In this document: positions 25,156 to 32,389 of the stretch, piece after piece
Layout of the letters: each line of letters begins with the position of its first letter
How positions within the stretch are numbered: the first letter of the stretch is position 1
DNA from: Spirosoma fluviale
Lineage (GTDB): Bacteria; Bacteroidota; Bacteroidia; Cytophagales; Spirosomataceae
Length of the DNA: 32,418 nt
Direction: 5' to 3'
Assembly (NCBI GenBank): GCA_945883625.1
Contig: CAMCXW010000026.1
Coordinates: 1-32,418 of the forward strand
Translations under genes and position numbers: made by a program
Notes under the pieces: generated by a model
The model's database searches: none
What the model was told of the DNA's origin: nothing
Seen by the model: the letters and a program-made list of their open reading frames with translations, nothing else

Positions 25156-26904
25156 TTATTTGTTTTCCCCTACTTGTTGGCGCCACATGGCGTAATACAA
25201 ACCTTTGTCGGCCAACAAACTAGCGTGATTCCCCGATTCGACCACTTTCCCTTTCTCCAAAACATAGATGCGCGTGGCATGCATAATCGTGGACAAACGG
25301 TGGGCGATCAAGATAGTCAAATGCTCCGCATTTTGCGAAACTGCACGAATCGTTTCAGAAATTTCTTCTTCCGTTAAGGAGTCTAACGCTGAAGTTGCTT
25401 CATCAAAAACCAATAAATTCGGATCACGCAATAATGCTCGGGCAATACTTAAACGTTGCTTCTCCCCTCCTGATACTTTTACACCACCTTCCCCAATGAG
25501 TGAATCAAGGCCTTTGTCGGCGCGCGCCAACAAACTCTGACATGCCGCTTTTTCTAACACCTCCATACATTGGGCATCGGTCGCATACGGATTTACGAAC
25601 AATAAATTCTCTCGAATCGAGCCGGAAAACAATTGAGTATCCTGAGTCACAAAACCAATTTTTTTACGCAGTTGGTCAAAATCAATGGCATTCTCTGGCT
25701 CACCATTGTAATATATATTTCCTTTTTTCGGACGATATAAACCCACAAGTAATTTCACTAGCGTGGATTTCCCTGCACCGGATGGTCCAACAAACGCGAT
25801 GGTTTCGCCACCTTTGACTTGAAATGAAATATCGGACAGCGCTTCTTGGGTCGCGGATTGATGTTGGAATGACACATGATCAAATGTCAAATCTTCAATA
25901 TGCGTAATTGCCTTCGGATTTTCCGGCTTTTGCTCGCCTGGAATAGCTAAAATCTGTTCAAAATTTTGCAATGATACCTCGGCTTCGCGGAAGGTGTTGA
26001 CCACATTTCCGATCTCTTGCAAGGGATTAAATAAGAAGAATGAGTAGATGTTGAGTGAGTAGAATTGACCAATGGTAATTTTGCCTTGATAGATTAAATA
26101 AATTAATACCACGACCATGAGCATACGCAAAAGGTTCACGCATGTCCCTTGCACGAAGGCCATGGAGCGCACATAGCGAACCTTTTTCAATTCGAGTTTT
26201 AGGATTTTCTCCGTTGTTGCATTTAAGTGTGCAATTTCCTGTTCGGCTAAACCCAGTGATTTCACCAACTCGATATTGCGTAGGGATTCGGTCGTAGATC
26301 CTGCTAAACCGGTCGATTCTTTGACAATTTCGATTTGAATGACTTTGATTTTTTTACTTAAAACGGAGGATACCCACGCGATAAGTGGACCCGTTACAAG
26401 AAATAAAGGCATAATCATCCAATGCACAGAAAATGCATAGATCGAGATGAAGACAAGCGCAATCACCGACTGGAATAGGATGTTGATGCCTAGCGTAATC
26501 AACTTCTCCACATCGGTTCTGACCTTTTGCAATTTTCCTAGCGTTTCGCCGGATCGTTGGTCTTCAAAGGTTTCATAAGGCAATTCCAGGGAGTGTCGGA
26601 TGCCATCGGAATATAAATTGGCCCCCACCTTTTGGGTGACTGTATTAATCATATAGTCTTGAAAATTTTTCGCCACCCGACTAACAAAAGCCACACCTAC
26701 AGACGCTAAGGCTAAAGGCCAAATGGCATCTACGAATTGTGCCATGGTGTGTGTATCGGCATGATAAACCGCGGCTACGTCATCGATAATTTTTCGAAAA
26801 ATGTAGGGATCCATTAACGAAAAAATCTGGTTGGTGGCAGCGAGACCTAGCGCTGCAAAAACACGCCAGCGGTAATGAGTAAGGTAATTAAGCAATAATT
26901 TCAT
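25156..26904 (-). CDS. ABC exporter, fused membrane and ATPase domains
   Basis: The 582-residue half-transporter has six membrane helices (about residues 12-280) and one ATPase domain. Motifs are Walker A GPSGAGKST (373-381), Q-loop Q421, signature SGGEKQR (478-484), Walker B LLVFDE (497-502) and H-loop H535. It would work as a homodimer that exports lipids, peptides or drugs across the cytoplasmic membrane. The sequence does not reveal the substrate, and no accessory export genes are next to it. It is downstream of the palindromic repeat array and ends about 100 bases before the ilvD start. Confidence 0.93.
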   Translation of the reverse strand: MKLLLNYLTHYRWRVFAALGLAATNQIFSLMDPYIFRKIIDDVAAVYHADTHTMAQFVDAIWPLALASVGVAFVSRVAKNFQDYMINTVTQKVGANLYSDGIRHSLELPYETFEDQRSGETLGKLQKVRTDVEKLITLGINILFQSVIALVFISIYAFSVHWMIMPLFLVTGPLIAWVSSVLSKKIKVIQIEIVKESTGLAGSTTESLRNIELVKSLGLAEQEIAHLNATTEKILKLELKKVRYVRSMAFVQGTCVNLLRMLMVVVLIYLIYQGKITIGQFYSLNIYSFFLFNPLQEIGNVVNTFREAEVSLQNFEQILAIPGEQKPENPKAITHIEDLTFDHVSFQHQSATQEALSDISFQVKGGETIAFVGPSGAGKSTLVKLLVGLYRPKKGNIYYNGEPENAIDFDQLRKKIGFVTQDTQLFSGSIRENLLFVNPYATDAQCMEVLEKAACQSLLARADKGLDSLIGEGGVKVSGGEKQRLSIARALLRDPNLLVFDEATSALDSLTEEEISETIRAVSQNAEHLTILIAHRLSTIMHATRIYVLEKGKVVESGNHASLLADKGLYYAMWRQQVGENK

Positions 26905-26952
26905 GTTGGTGACGGATCATTTTTTCCATGACGCGAAAACTCGCGCCAAATT

Positions 26953-27080
26953 TGTAGAGACGCGATACCTCGCGTTTATTATACTGTAGAGACGCGATAC
27001 TTCGCGAATATTACACTGTAGAGACGCGATACCTCGCGTCTATTATACTGTGCAGACGTGATACTTCGCGTCTATTTCTC
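26953..27080. repeat. Tandem array of four 32-bp palindromic units
   Basis: Units begin at 26953, 26985, 27017 and 27049, each opening TGTAGAGACGCGATACYTCG or a close variant. Each contains an inverted repeat AGACGCGA-N4-TCGCGTCT, exact in unit 3 and degenerate in the others. A further degraded piece (GACGCGAAAACTCGCG) lies at 26930-26945. There are no unique spacers, so it is not a CRISPR array. It fills the gap between lhgO and the ABC exporter gene. Confidence 0.9.
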
Positions 27081-27081
27081 T

Positions 27082-27111
27082 TCAAAGACGCGAAGTATCG
27101 CGTCTTTGAAA
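27082..27111 (-). repeat. Inverted fifth unit forming a 13-bp hairpin next to lhgO
   Basis: TTCAAAGACGCGA and TCGCGTCTTTGAA form a perfect 13-bp stem with a four-base loop AGTA. Its core is the reverse complement of the array unit. It begins two bases after the lhgO stop. The lack of a T run on the minus strand makes it a poor classical terminator, though it may protect the transcript end. Confidence 0.8.
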
Positions 27112-27112
27112 T

Positions 27113-28315
27113 TTACTCAAACCGCACCAGCGCCATTTCGGCTACCGACTTACCAATAGATAAAGCAGATGTCGCCGCTGGGCTTGGAGCATTTAAAATA
27201 TTGATAACCTTCTCATCTTGAACGATCGAGAAATCATCCAACAAACCTCCCGTGCGATCACATGCTTGCGCGCGAACGCCGGCACCTCCTTCAACTAAAT
27301 CATTGATTTGAATTTCGGGAATAAGTACTTGTAAAGCTTTTGTAAAAGCTTCTTTGGAAAAACTGCGATACATTTCACCAAGGCCCATCTCCCAATATTT
27401 AACGGCAACTTTCTGAAAGCCTGGCCAACTTAAGGTGTCCCAAAGTTCTTTGGCATTAATACCTAATTTTTTATACCCTTCTTTTTTAAATGCCAAAACG
27501 GCATTGGGTCCTGCCTCCACACCACCGCGCATCATGCGCGTAAAATGCACACCTAGGAAAGGGAAATTAGGATCGGGAACTGGGTAAATTAAATTCTTGA
27601 CTAAATATTCTTTGTCTTTTTTCAACTTAAAATACTCACCACGGAAAGGGACAATGCGTATATCCAATGGCTCTTTTTGCGTCCATTGCGCCACTTGATC
27701 GGAATATAAACCGGCACAATTGATGATGAGTTTTGCCTCGTAAACTGCCTTTTCGGTTTCAACGATTGAGAAGGTAAGCCCTTTGGTAATATTGGTTACT
27801 TTTTCGCCTAAATGCATTTCACATCCATTGGCTTGAATTCCTTGGGCTAATTTTTCAGCAACTGCGCGGTAGTCGACAATTCCCGTTTGAGGGACAAACA
27901 AACCCTCTACTCCAATTACGTGTGGCTCATGTTCACGCATTTCCGCTGGTGACAATTTCTTTAACCCACCAAGGCCATTTTCCTGACCGCGTTGAAATAA
28001 AGTCTCTAGTTGCGGACGCTGCTCTTGTGTACTGGCAACAACTACTTTACCTGTTAATTCAAAAGGAATATCTTCTTTTTGACAATACTCGATTAACTGA
28101 TGATAGCCTTCAATGCAATTTTTAGCTTTTAGTGAACCGGGTTTATAGTAAAGTCCAGAGTGAATAACCCCGGAATTATTACCCGTTTGATGCACGGAAA
28201 CCATTTTTTCTTTTTCGAAAAGTGCGATTTTCAAACTTGGTTTTGATTCCAATAAACGGTGAGCTGTCGCGAGGCCCACAATGCCTCCACCAACGATAAT
28301 TACATCTAATGCCAT
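27113..28315 (-). CDS. lhgO: L-2-hydroxyglutarate oxidase (FAD-dependent)
   Basis: The 400-residue protein starts with the FAD-binding motif VIIVGGGIVGLATAH (GxGxxG at 9-14). It has the family motifs HQTGNNSGVIHSGLYYKPGSLKA near residue 41, PFRGEYFKL, YPVPDPNFPFLGVHFTRM and the C-terminal NAPSPAATSALSIG. LhgO oxidises L-2-hydroxyglutarate to 2-oxoglutarate and passes electrons to the membrane quinone pool or to oxygen. All expected segments are present. It is divergent from anmK and followed by the palindromic array. A probable promoter is at 28344-28376. Confidence 0.92.
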   Translation of the reverse strand: MALDVIIVGGGIVGLATAHRLLESKPSLKIALFEKEKMVSVHQTGNNSGVIHSGLYYKPGSLKAKNCIEGYHQLIEYCQKEDIPFELTGKVVVASTQEQRPQLETLFQRGQENGLGGLKKLSPAEMREHEPHVIGVEGLFVPQTGIVDYRAVAEKLAQGIQANGCEMHLGEKVTNITKGLTFSIVETEKAVYEAKLIINCAGLYSDQVAQWTQKEPLDIRIVPFRGEYFKLKKDKEYLVKNLIYPVPDPNFPFLGVHFTRMMRGGVEAGPNAVLAFKKEGYKKLGINAKELWDTLSWPGFQKVAVKYWEMGLGEMYRSFSKEAFTKALQVLIPEIQINDLVEGGAGVRAQACDRTGGLLDDFSIVQDEKVINILNAPSPAATSALSIGKSVAEMALVRFE

Positions 28316-28343
28316 AAGGTAAAAAGGTAAAATAAATAAGCCC

Positions 28344-28376
28344 TAAAGATACGAATTCCTGCGACGGAATTATCAA
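28344..28376 (-). promoter_or_regulatory. Probable promoter of lhgO
   Basis: On the minus strand TTG (complement of 28374-28376) is followed after 22 bases by TATCTTTA (complement of 28344-28351), one base from TAnnTTTG. It lies about 30 bases before the lhgO start. Confidence 0.5.
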
Positions 28377-28428
28377 TTAATTATCAAGTACTTGATGAAA
28401 AATCAACCTCGCTTGGCTGTTTTTTTCG

Positions 28429-28509
28429 TAGCTTTGTGCACCCTCTTTTTTTTTAGCTTCGCCAAACCTCAAAGGATTGGCGAAGCTAGAGGGGTTAAGC
28501 ACAAAGCTA
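28429..28509 (+). promoter_or_regulatory. Nested long inverted repeat in the anmK leader
   Basis: Outer arms TAGCTTTGTGC (28429-28439) and GCACAAAGCTA (28499-28509) are exact inverted repeats. A second pair CCCTC (28441-28445) and GAGGG (28489-28493) continues the stem, and the palindromic element at 28454-28488 sits at the top. The right outer arm ends exactly at the TTG start of anmK. The left arm contains TAGCTTTG, a TAnnTTTG match, but without a TTG box at standard distance. Confidence 0.6.
28454..28488 (+). repeat. Dispersed palindromic hairpin element, copy 2
   Basis: TAGCTTCGCCAA (28454-28465) pairs with TTGGCGAAGCTA (28477-28488) in a perfect 12-bp stem. A one-base mismatch and a CCT/AGG cap surround the loop CAA. 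Compared with copy 1 at 8234-8268, the segment from the stem top through the loop (AACCTCAAAGGATT) is identical, while stem bases differ in matched pairs. It lies in the lhgO-anmK divergent region. Confidence 0.8.
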
Positions 28510-29688
28510 TTGAATCCACAAATTGAAAAACTTTATCGCATTGCGCAACAACCCTCCCGAGTAATCTTGGGCCTCATGTCGGGTACCTCGTTAGACGGAT
28601 TAGATATGGCGCTTTGTCGGTTTACGGGCCAAGGCCTATCTACAAATTGCGAACTACTTCATTTCGATTCTGTTTCCTTTGACGAAAGCTTTAAAACTTC
28701 CATTCGTGCCGTATTTGCACAAGAAAACATCCATTTTCCGAGTCTGAGTACCCTTAACGTGCAAATTGCGCGAACACATGCCGCCATAATTTTGAAAACA
28801 TTGCAAGCATGGGGTATCAGACCGGATGAAGTTGACATAATAGCCTCGCATGGTCAGACGGTGATGCACCGCCCGGATCGCAGTGGCAAGCTTCCACATT
28901 CGACGCTGCAAATTGGCGATGGGGATCATTTGGCACATTTAACTGGAATCATTACACTTTCGGATTTTCGACAAAAACATATAGCGGCAGGCGGCGAGGG
29001 TGCTCCAATAGCGATGTTTGGTGATTATTTTTTATTTACCCAAGCAGGTGAAGAACGCATTTTGCTGAACATTGGGGGCATAGGTAATTTCACCTACTTG
29101 CCGGCTAATCAAGATCCCAAAGCCATCTTGGTAACAGATACAGGACCTGGAAATACGTTGATGGATGCTTGGGTTCGTACCCATTATCCGGAAAAATCCT
29201 TTGATGAAGATGCTCAAATCGCCCGTTCGGGTAAAATAAATACAGATTTTTTATCCGCCTTATTAGGTCTTCCCTTTTTCAAAGAATCATTCCCCAAAAG
29301 TACTGGACCTGAATATTTTAACTTGGAGCGCATTGAAAAACTAGCTCCTGCCGATATTACCCCTGCTGATTTCTTAGCGACATTAACGCGCTTTACGGCA
29401 GAAAGTATCGCGCTGACAATCCAACATTACACGGGATTACATCAAGCGCATATTTATGTAAGTGGTGGTGGCGCGCGGAACCCGTTGATGATGGAGCATT
29501 TGAAAAATTTAATGCCTGGATTTACGATTCAAGATTCAGCGGTTTTGGGAATTGAATCAGCAGCAAAAGAAGCTGTATTATTCGCATTGCTTGCTAATGA
29601 AACTTTGATGGACCCGACCCCGGGAGCGGCGCGCCGACTGGGTGATTCGCCGTGGATGACGATGGGGAAGATAAGTTTACCCAATTAG
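28510..29688 (+). CDS. anmK: Anhydro-N-acetylmuramic acid kinase
   Basis: The 392-residue enzyme phosphorylates and opens 1,6-anhydro-MurNAc released from peptidoglycan, giving MurNAc-6-phosphate for cell-wall recycling in the cytoplasm. Motifs are GLMSGTSLDGLD (21-32), ASHGQTVMHRP, LNIGGIGNFTYLP, DTGPGNTLMDAWVR and VSGGGARNPLM. The frame is open to a TTG at 28477, but that stretch is part of the palindromic element. I chose the TTG at 28510, which gives the N terminus MNPQIEKLYRIAQQ. No ATG occurs before the catalytic motif. A TTG start preceded by a strong hairpin suggests low or controlled translation. Confidence 0.9.
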   Translation: MNPQIEKLYRIAQQPSRVILGLMSGTSLDGLDMALCRFTGQGLSTNCELLHFDSVSFDESFKTSIRAVFAQENIHFPSLSTLNVQIARTHAAIILKTLQAWGIRPDEVDIIASHGQTVMHRPDRSGKLPHSTLQIGDGDHLAHLTGIITLSDFRQKHIAAGGEGAPIAMFGDYFLFTQAGEERILLNIGGIGNFTYLPANQDPKAILVTDTGPGNTLMDAWVRTHYPEKSFDEDAQIARSGKINTDFLSALLGLPFFKESFPKSTGPEYFNLERIEKLAPADITPADFLATLTRFTAESIALTIQHYTGLHQAHIYVSGGGARNPLMMEHLKNLMPGFTIQDSAVLGIESAAKEAVLFALLANETLMDPTPGAARRLGDSPWMTMGKISLPN

Positions 29689-29693
29689 AATTA

Positions 29694-29714
29694 AGAGGTG
29701 AGAGGTGAGAGGTG
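29694..29714. repeat. Heptanucleotide tandem repeat AGAGGTG x3
   Basis: Three exact seven-base units begin at 29694, 29701 and 29708, six bases after the anmK stop codon. Confidence 0.9.
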
Positions 29715-29722
29715 AAACTCCG

Positions 29723-29764
29723 GACTAAAGACTAGCGACTAGTGACTAGTGACTAGCGACTGAT
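29723..29764. repeat. Heptanucleotide tandem repeat GACTAGY x6
   Basis: Six seven-base units begin at 29723, 29730, 29737, 29744, 29751 and 29758. The middle four are GACTAGC, GACTAGT, GACTAGT and GACTAGC, and the outer two are degenerate (GACTAAA, GACTGAT). The array ends two bases before the ATG of the RluA gene. Unit-number change would alter the leader length but not the reading frame. Confidence 0.9.
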
Positions 29765-29766
29765 AT

Positions 29767-30483
29767 ATGAAATACAAATTACAAGATTACATTCTTTTTG
29801 AAAACGATGACTTTATTGTCATCAATAAACCATCCGGCATAGCGACGTTGGATGAGCGAAAAGATGATTATGCCCCCAGCATTTTGCGTATCGCAAAAGT
29901 GTACTCGGAGGATGCACAGGTGGGTCACCGGCTGGATAAAGAGACGACGGGGGCTTTGGTGATTGCCAAAAACCCCGAGGCATACCGCCACATTTCCATG
30001 CAATTCGAGCATCGGGAAACGGCGAAACGCTACCATGCAGTCGTGGAAGGCATGCATGACTGGGATGGCATACTTGTAAACCTGCCCATTCTTCCACTCA
30101 AAGATGGAAAGGTGATTATTGCGCGCACAAACGGCAAACATGCGGAGACCTGGTTTCAGACGTTACGTGTTTACAAAGGCTACACACTCGTGGAATGTAT
30201 GCCCATTACGGGACGAATGCACCAAATTCGCATTCACCTCACCTGCCTCCATGCTCCGATTGTGGCAGATGAAATGTATGGGGGAAAAGAAGTATACCTA
30301 TCTGATTTGAAGCGCAATTTTCACCTGAAAAAAGATACGGAGGAACGTCCGCTCATGCGCCGCGTGGCACTTCATGCGCACAGTTTGAGTTTTAAATTAA
30401 TGGATGGAAATCCCATTACGGTAGAGGCTCCTTACCCGAAAGATTTTAATGTATTGACCAAACAGTTGGAGAAGTTTTCGTAA
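29767..30483 (+). CDS. RluA-family RNA pseudouridine synthase
   Basis: The 238-residue enzyme converts specific uridines in rRNA or tRNA to pseudouridine. The catalytic aspartate is D57 in VGHRLDKETTGALV. IVINKPSGI (17-25) and GRMHQIRIHLTCLHAPIVAD are the other family signatures. There is no S4 domain, so the target cannot be named. The start ATG follows the heptad repeat array directly. The last 19 codons are present again at 32244-32303, beyond the next gene, with only synonymous changes, so this gene marks the left edge of an insertion. Confidence 0.92.
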   Translation: MKYKLQDYILFENDDFIVINKPSGIATLDERKDDYAPSILRIAKVYSEDAQVGHRLDKETTGALVIAKNPEAYRHISMQFEHRETAKRYHAVVEGMHDWDGILVNLPILPLKDGKVIIARTNGKHAETWFQTLRVYKGYTLVECMPITGRMHQIRIHLTCLHAPIVADEMYGGKEVYLSDLKRNFHLKKDTEERPLMRRVALHAHSLSFKLMDGNPITVEAPYPKDFNVLTKQLEKFS

Positions 30484-30484
30484 A
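30424..30484 (+). repeat. Direct repeat, left copy (3' end of the RluA gene)
   Basis: A 61-base direct repeat of 32244-32304, offset exactly 1820 bases. Three mismatches (30429, 30432, 30468) all fall in third codon positions and keep Ala, Pro and Leu. It covers the final 19 codons and the stop codon. Confidence 0.95.
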
Positions 30485-30510
30485 AATTCATTTTTAAAAC
30501 CTAGCTTTCA

Positions 30511-30539
30511 TTTGTTGGTTTTTAATCAAAGTAAATTTG
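30511..30539 (+). promoter_or_regulatory. Promoter of the GT39-like gene
   Basis: TTTG (30511-30514) is followed after 17 bases by TAAATTTG (30532-30539), matching the Bacteroidota pattern. Start is predicted near 30546, about 30 bases before the ATG at 30577. The inserted segment thus brings its own promoter. Confidence 0.65.
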
Positions 30540-30576
30540 TGCGAAATTGTTCTTCTAGATTTACCAAATCTATTCT

Positions 30577-32103
30577 ATGTCTAATTTAGTGGCAAAACTA
30601 AACGCATCTATTGGCCTTTCTTACATACTCGTGGGAACAGTCATTGGCCTTTTATTCTATAATGTAAATCCTTACCAAGGTTGGGGCGATGATTATGCAT
30701 TATATATCCATCAAGCAATAGCCATGAAAGATGGTACTTTGAACCAACTTTTTGATGCCAACGCATTGATGATGTCATATTATAAATTAGGCCCAAATTT
30801 ATATCCACCAGCTTATCCATTATTCCTACTTATCCCACTGAGCATCTTTGGCATGTCAATCATACATTTCAAAATATTCAATTTGATTATTTTTTGTGTG
30901 ACACTACTGATCATAAATAAGATTCTGAAAATTCATCATTTTTCAGAAGGCCAACGACAATTATCGATACTAGCGATTACGCTAAACTTTAACTTTATCG
31001 AATTTCAACAAAACCTATATTCAGATATTTTTTGCCTTTTTACCTTGGCATTCTACTATTGGTCAATCATTAATTTCAGATTTTTAGACACAACAAATAG
31101 ATTAACCATCAAACATTATCTGCTAATACTTACATCATTGGCATTATGTATTTTTTCCAAAACGGCCTATTTGACTGTAATTCCCGCCACCATGGCCGGA
31201 TTTATTTTTTGTCTTTTATTCACCAATCAATCTAGAAAAATTGTACTAGTTAGGGGCTTAAGTTATTGCCTTCTGGCTGGAGTACTACTTATGATAAACA
31301 CTCAGTATCCATTTAACGGTGGTAAAAATGAAATGAATGAATTTTCAAATTATTCAATATTTGAAAGTATTAAAGGAAACTTATACAACAACTCCTCCTA
31401 CATTTTACAAATTTACACGAAAGGAATATTTGAATTTCTCCATTTTTTTCAATTTGGAATACCTAAAAATTTATTGAAATTATTGGTTGGTCTACCTTTT
31501 CTCGTGTTTTTGTTTTCGACATCCTTCATCTATTTTAAGAAGACGTTTCAAGAAAAAAACTGGAAAGGGGTTATTGTAATTTCTTTCTCGTTCGCGCTAT
31601 TTGGCCTTTATTTAATATGGCCTGGCAACCAAGGTCCTCGATTTTTCTTCCCGTTATATTTGATAATTATCCCATTTAGTACTTACTCATTGGAATTTAT
31701 TCCAATGAAAAGCTCATTGAAAAATGGGATGAATGTACTACTAGTATTGGTTATGTCATCTTTTGGGATTTTTACATTGTATCATGACTTAGCCAATAAA
31801 CAATCTGAAATTAAATCATTTGAAGATTCTAGCATTGTGGGGTCGATTGATTTCAATAATTGCATAGAATATTTAAAAAAATGCCAACTAGATAATCGCA
31901 AATTTATAGGTTGTTCTAAAGCTAGGTTAATACACCTATATACTGATAAAAAGTCAATTGTGGCAAGCAGTCAAAATAAAGCTAATTGCCAATATTTAGT
32001 TTTACTCTCTACTCACGAATATGTAACCTCTTCAGATCTTATCAGAGAATTTTCGCTAGAAAAAAAATTTGGAGAACTTTATATTTTAAAACGTAAAGGA
32101 TAG
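30577..32103 (+). CDS. Multi-pass membrane protein, glycosyltransferase-39-like
   Basis: The 508-residue protein has about ten or more membrane helices over its first 410 residues (for example 14-29, 87-110 and 385-402) and a C-terminal soluble part. An acidic pair D38-D39 in GWGDDYALYIHQA follows the first helix, as in the catalytic loop of GT39/ArnT-type enzymes that use polyprenyl-phosphate sugars. This layout suggests transfer of a sugar to a lipid, protein or surface glycan at the outer face of the membrane. Donor and acceptor are unknown. The gene is visibly richer in A and T than its neighbours and is flanked by direct repeats of the RluA gene end, which indicates acquisition by transfer. 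Confidence 0.65.
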   Translation: MSNLVAKLNASIGLSYILVGTVIGLLFYNVNPYQGWGDDYALYIHQAIAMKDGTLNQLFDANALMMSYYKLGPNLYPPAYPLFLLIPLSIFGMSIIHFKIFNLIIFCVTLLIINKILKIHHFSEGQRQLSILAITLNFNFIEFQQNLYSDIFCLFTLAFYYWSIINFRFLDTTNRLTIKHYLLILTSLALCIFSKTAYLTVIPATMAGFIFCLLFTNQSRKIVLVRGLSYCLLAGVLLMINTQYPFNGGKNEMNEFSNYSIFESIKGNLYNNSSYILQIYTKGIFEFLHFFQFGIPKNLLKLLVGLPFLVFLFSTSFIYFKKTFQEKNWKGVIVISFSFALFGLYLIWPGNQGPRFFFPLYLIIIPFSTYSLEFIPMKSSLKNGMNVLLVLVMSSFGIFTLYHDLANKQSEIKSFEDSSIVGSIDFNNCIEYLKKCQLDNRKFIGCSKARLIHLYTDKKSIVASSQNKANCQYLVLLSTHEYVTSSDLIREFSLEKKFGELYILKRKG

Positions 32104-32243
32104 CAAAAAAATAATCCGATGCTCTCACGCTAAGTTTACCTAGAACATCAATTTGGATTTTTATTTTAATAACCTACTCGTACATATCGGATAAATTAGC
32201 CCCTTTTACATTACAAAATAAAGAACATTTCGCATTTCTTAAT
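32104..32243 (+). other. Short non-coding or remnant segment inside the insertion
   Basis: AT-rich spacer between the GT39-like gene and the right repeat. One frame is open from 32115 into the repeat and reads a hydrophobic stretch (TSIWIFILITYSYISDKLAP), but it has no start codon. It may be a remnant of a gene from the donor DNA or chance. I see no terminator in it. Confidence 0.3.
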
Positions 32244-32304
32244 GAGGCGCCCTACCCGAAAGATTTTAATGTATTGACCAAACAGTTAGAGAAGTTTTCG
32301 TAAA
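32244..32304 (+). pseudogene. Direct repeat, right copy: detached 3' end of an RluA gene
   Basis: It encodes the last 19 residues of the RluA protein and its stop codon, with three synonymous differences from 30424-30484 and no start of its own. It lies 11 bases before tRNA-Arg, and its stop codon is the first part of the tRNA promoter box. It is probably the original, or a sister, end of the gene left behind after the insertion. Confidence 0.9.
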
Positions 32305-32308
32305 TTTG
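32301..32308 (+). promoter_or_regulatory. Promoter -7 box of tRNA-Arg, overlapping the detached RluA stop codon
   Basis: TAAATTTG is a full TAnnTTTG match that ends seven bases before the tRNA 5' end, the expected distance to the start. A TTG at 32274-32276, inside the repeated RluA codons, is a possible upstream box at a rather long 24-base spacing. The left repeat copy reads TAAAAATT here and lacks the box. Confidence 0.6.
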
Positions 32309-32315
32309 CAGCCCT

Positions 32316-32387
32316 GGCTCCGTAGTTCAATGGATAGAATGTAGGTTTCCGGTACCTAAGATGAAGGTTCGATTCCTTCCGGGGCTA
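32316..32387 (+). tRNA. tRNA-Arg, anticodon CCG
   Basis: The 72-base cloverleaf folds as follows. The acceptor GGCTCCG (32316-32322) pairs with CGGGGCT (32380-32386), with two G-U pairs. The D arm is GTTC/GAAT, the anticodon stem TAGGT/ACCTA has loop TTCCGGT (anticodon CCG at 32349-32351), and the T arm GAAGG/CCTTC has loop TTCGATT. It reads the arginine codon CGG. The 3' CCA is not encoded. A terminator follows directly. Confidence 0.95.
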
Positions 32388-32389
32388 CT

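Noticed and set aside
26953-27111. CRISPR array
   Set aside because: Units abut directly with no unique spacers, each is itself palindromic, the last is inverted, and no cas genes are nearby.
28477-28509. Upstream extension of anmK from the TTG at 28477
   Set aside because: The added codons are the right arm of the palindromic element, and the family N terminus begins at MNPQIEKLY.
32115-32303. Open frame running from the spacer into the right RluA tail
   Set aside because: No start codon is available and the join occurs exactly at the repeat edge, so it is more likely a junction product than a gene.
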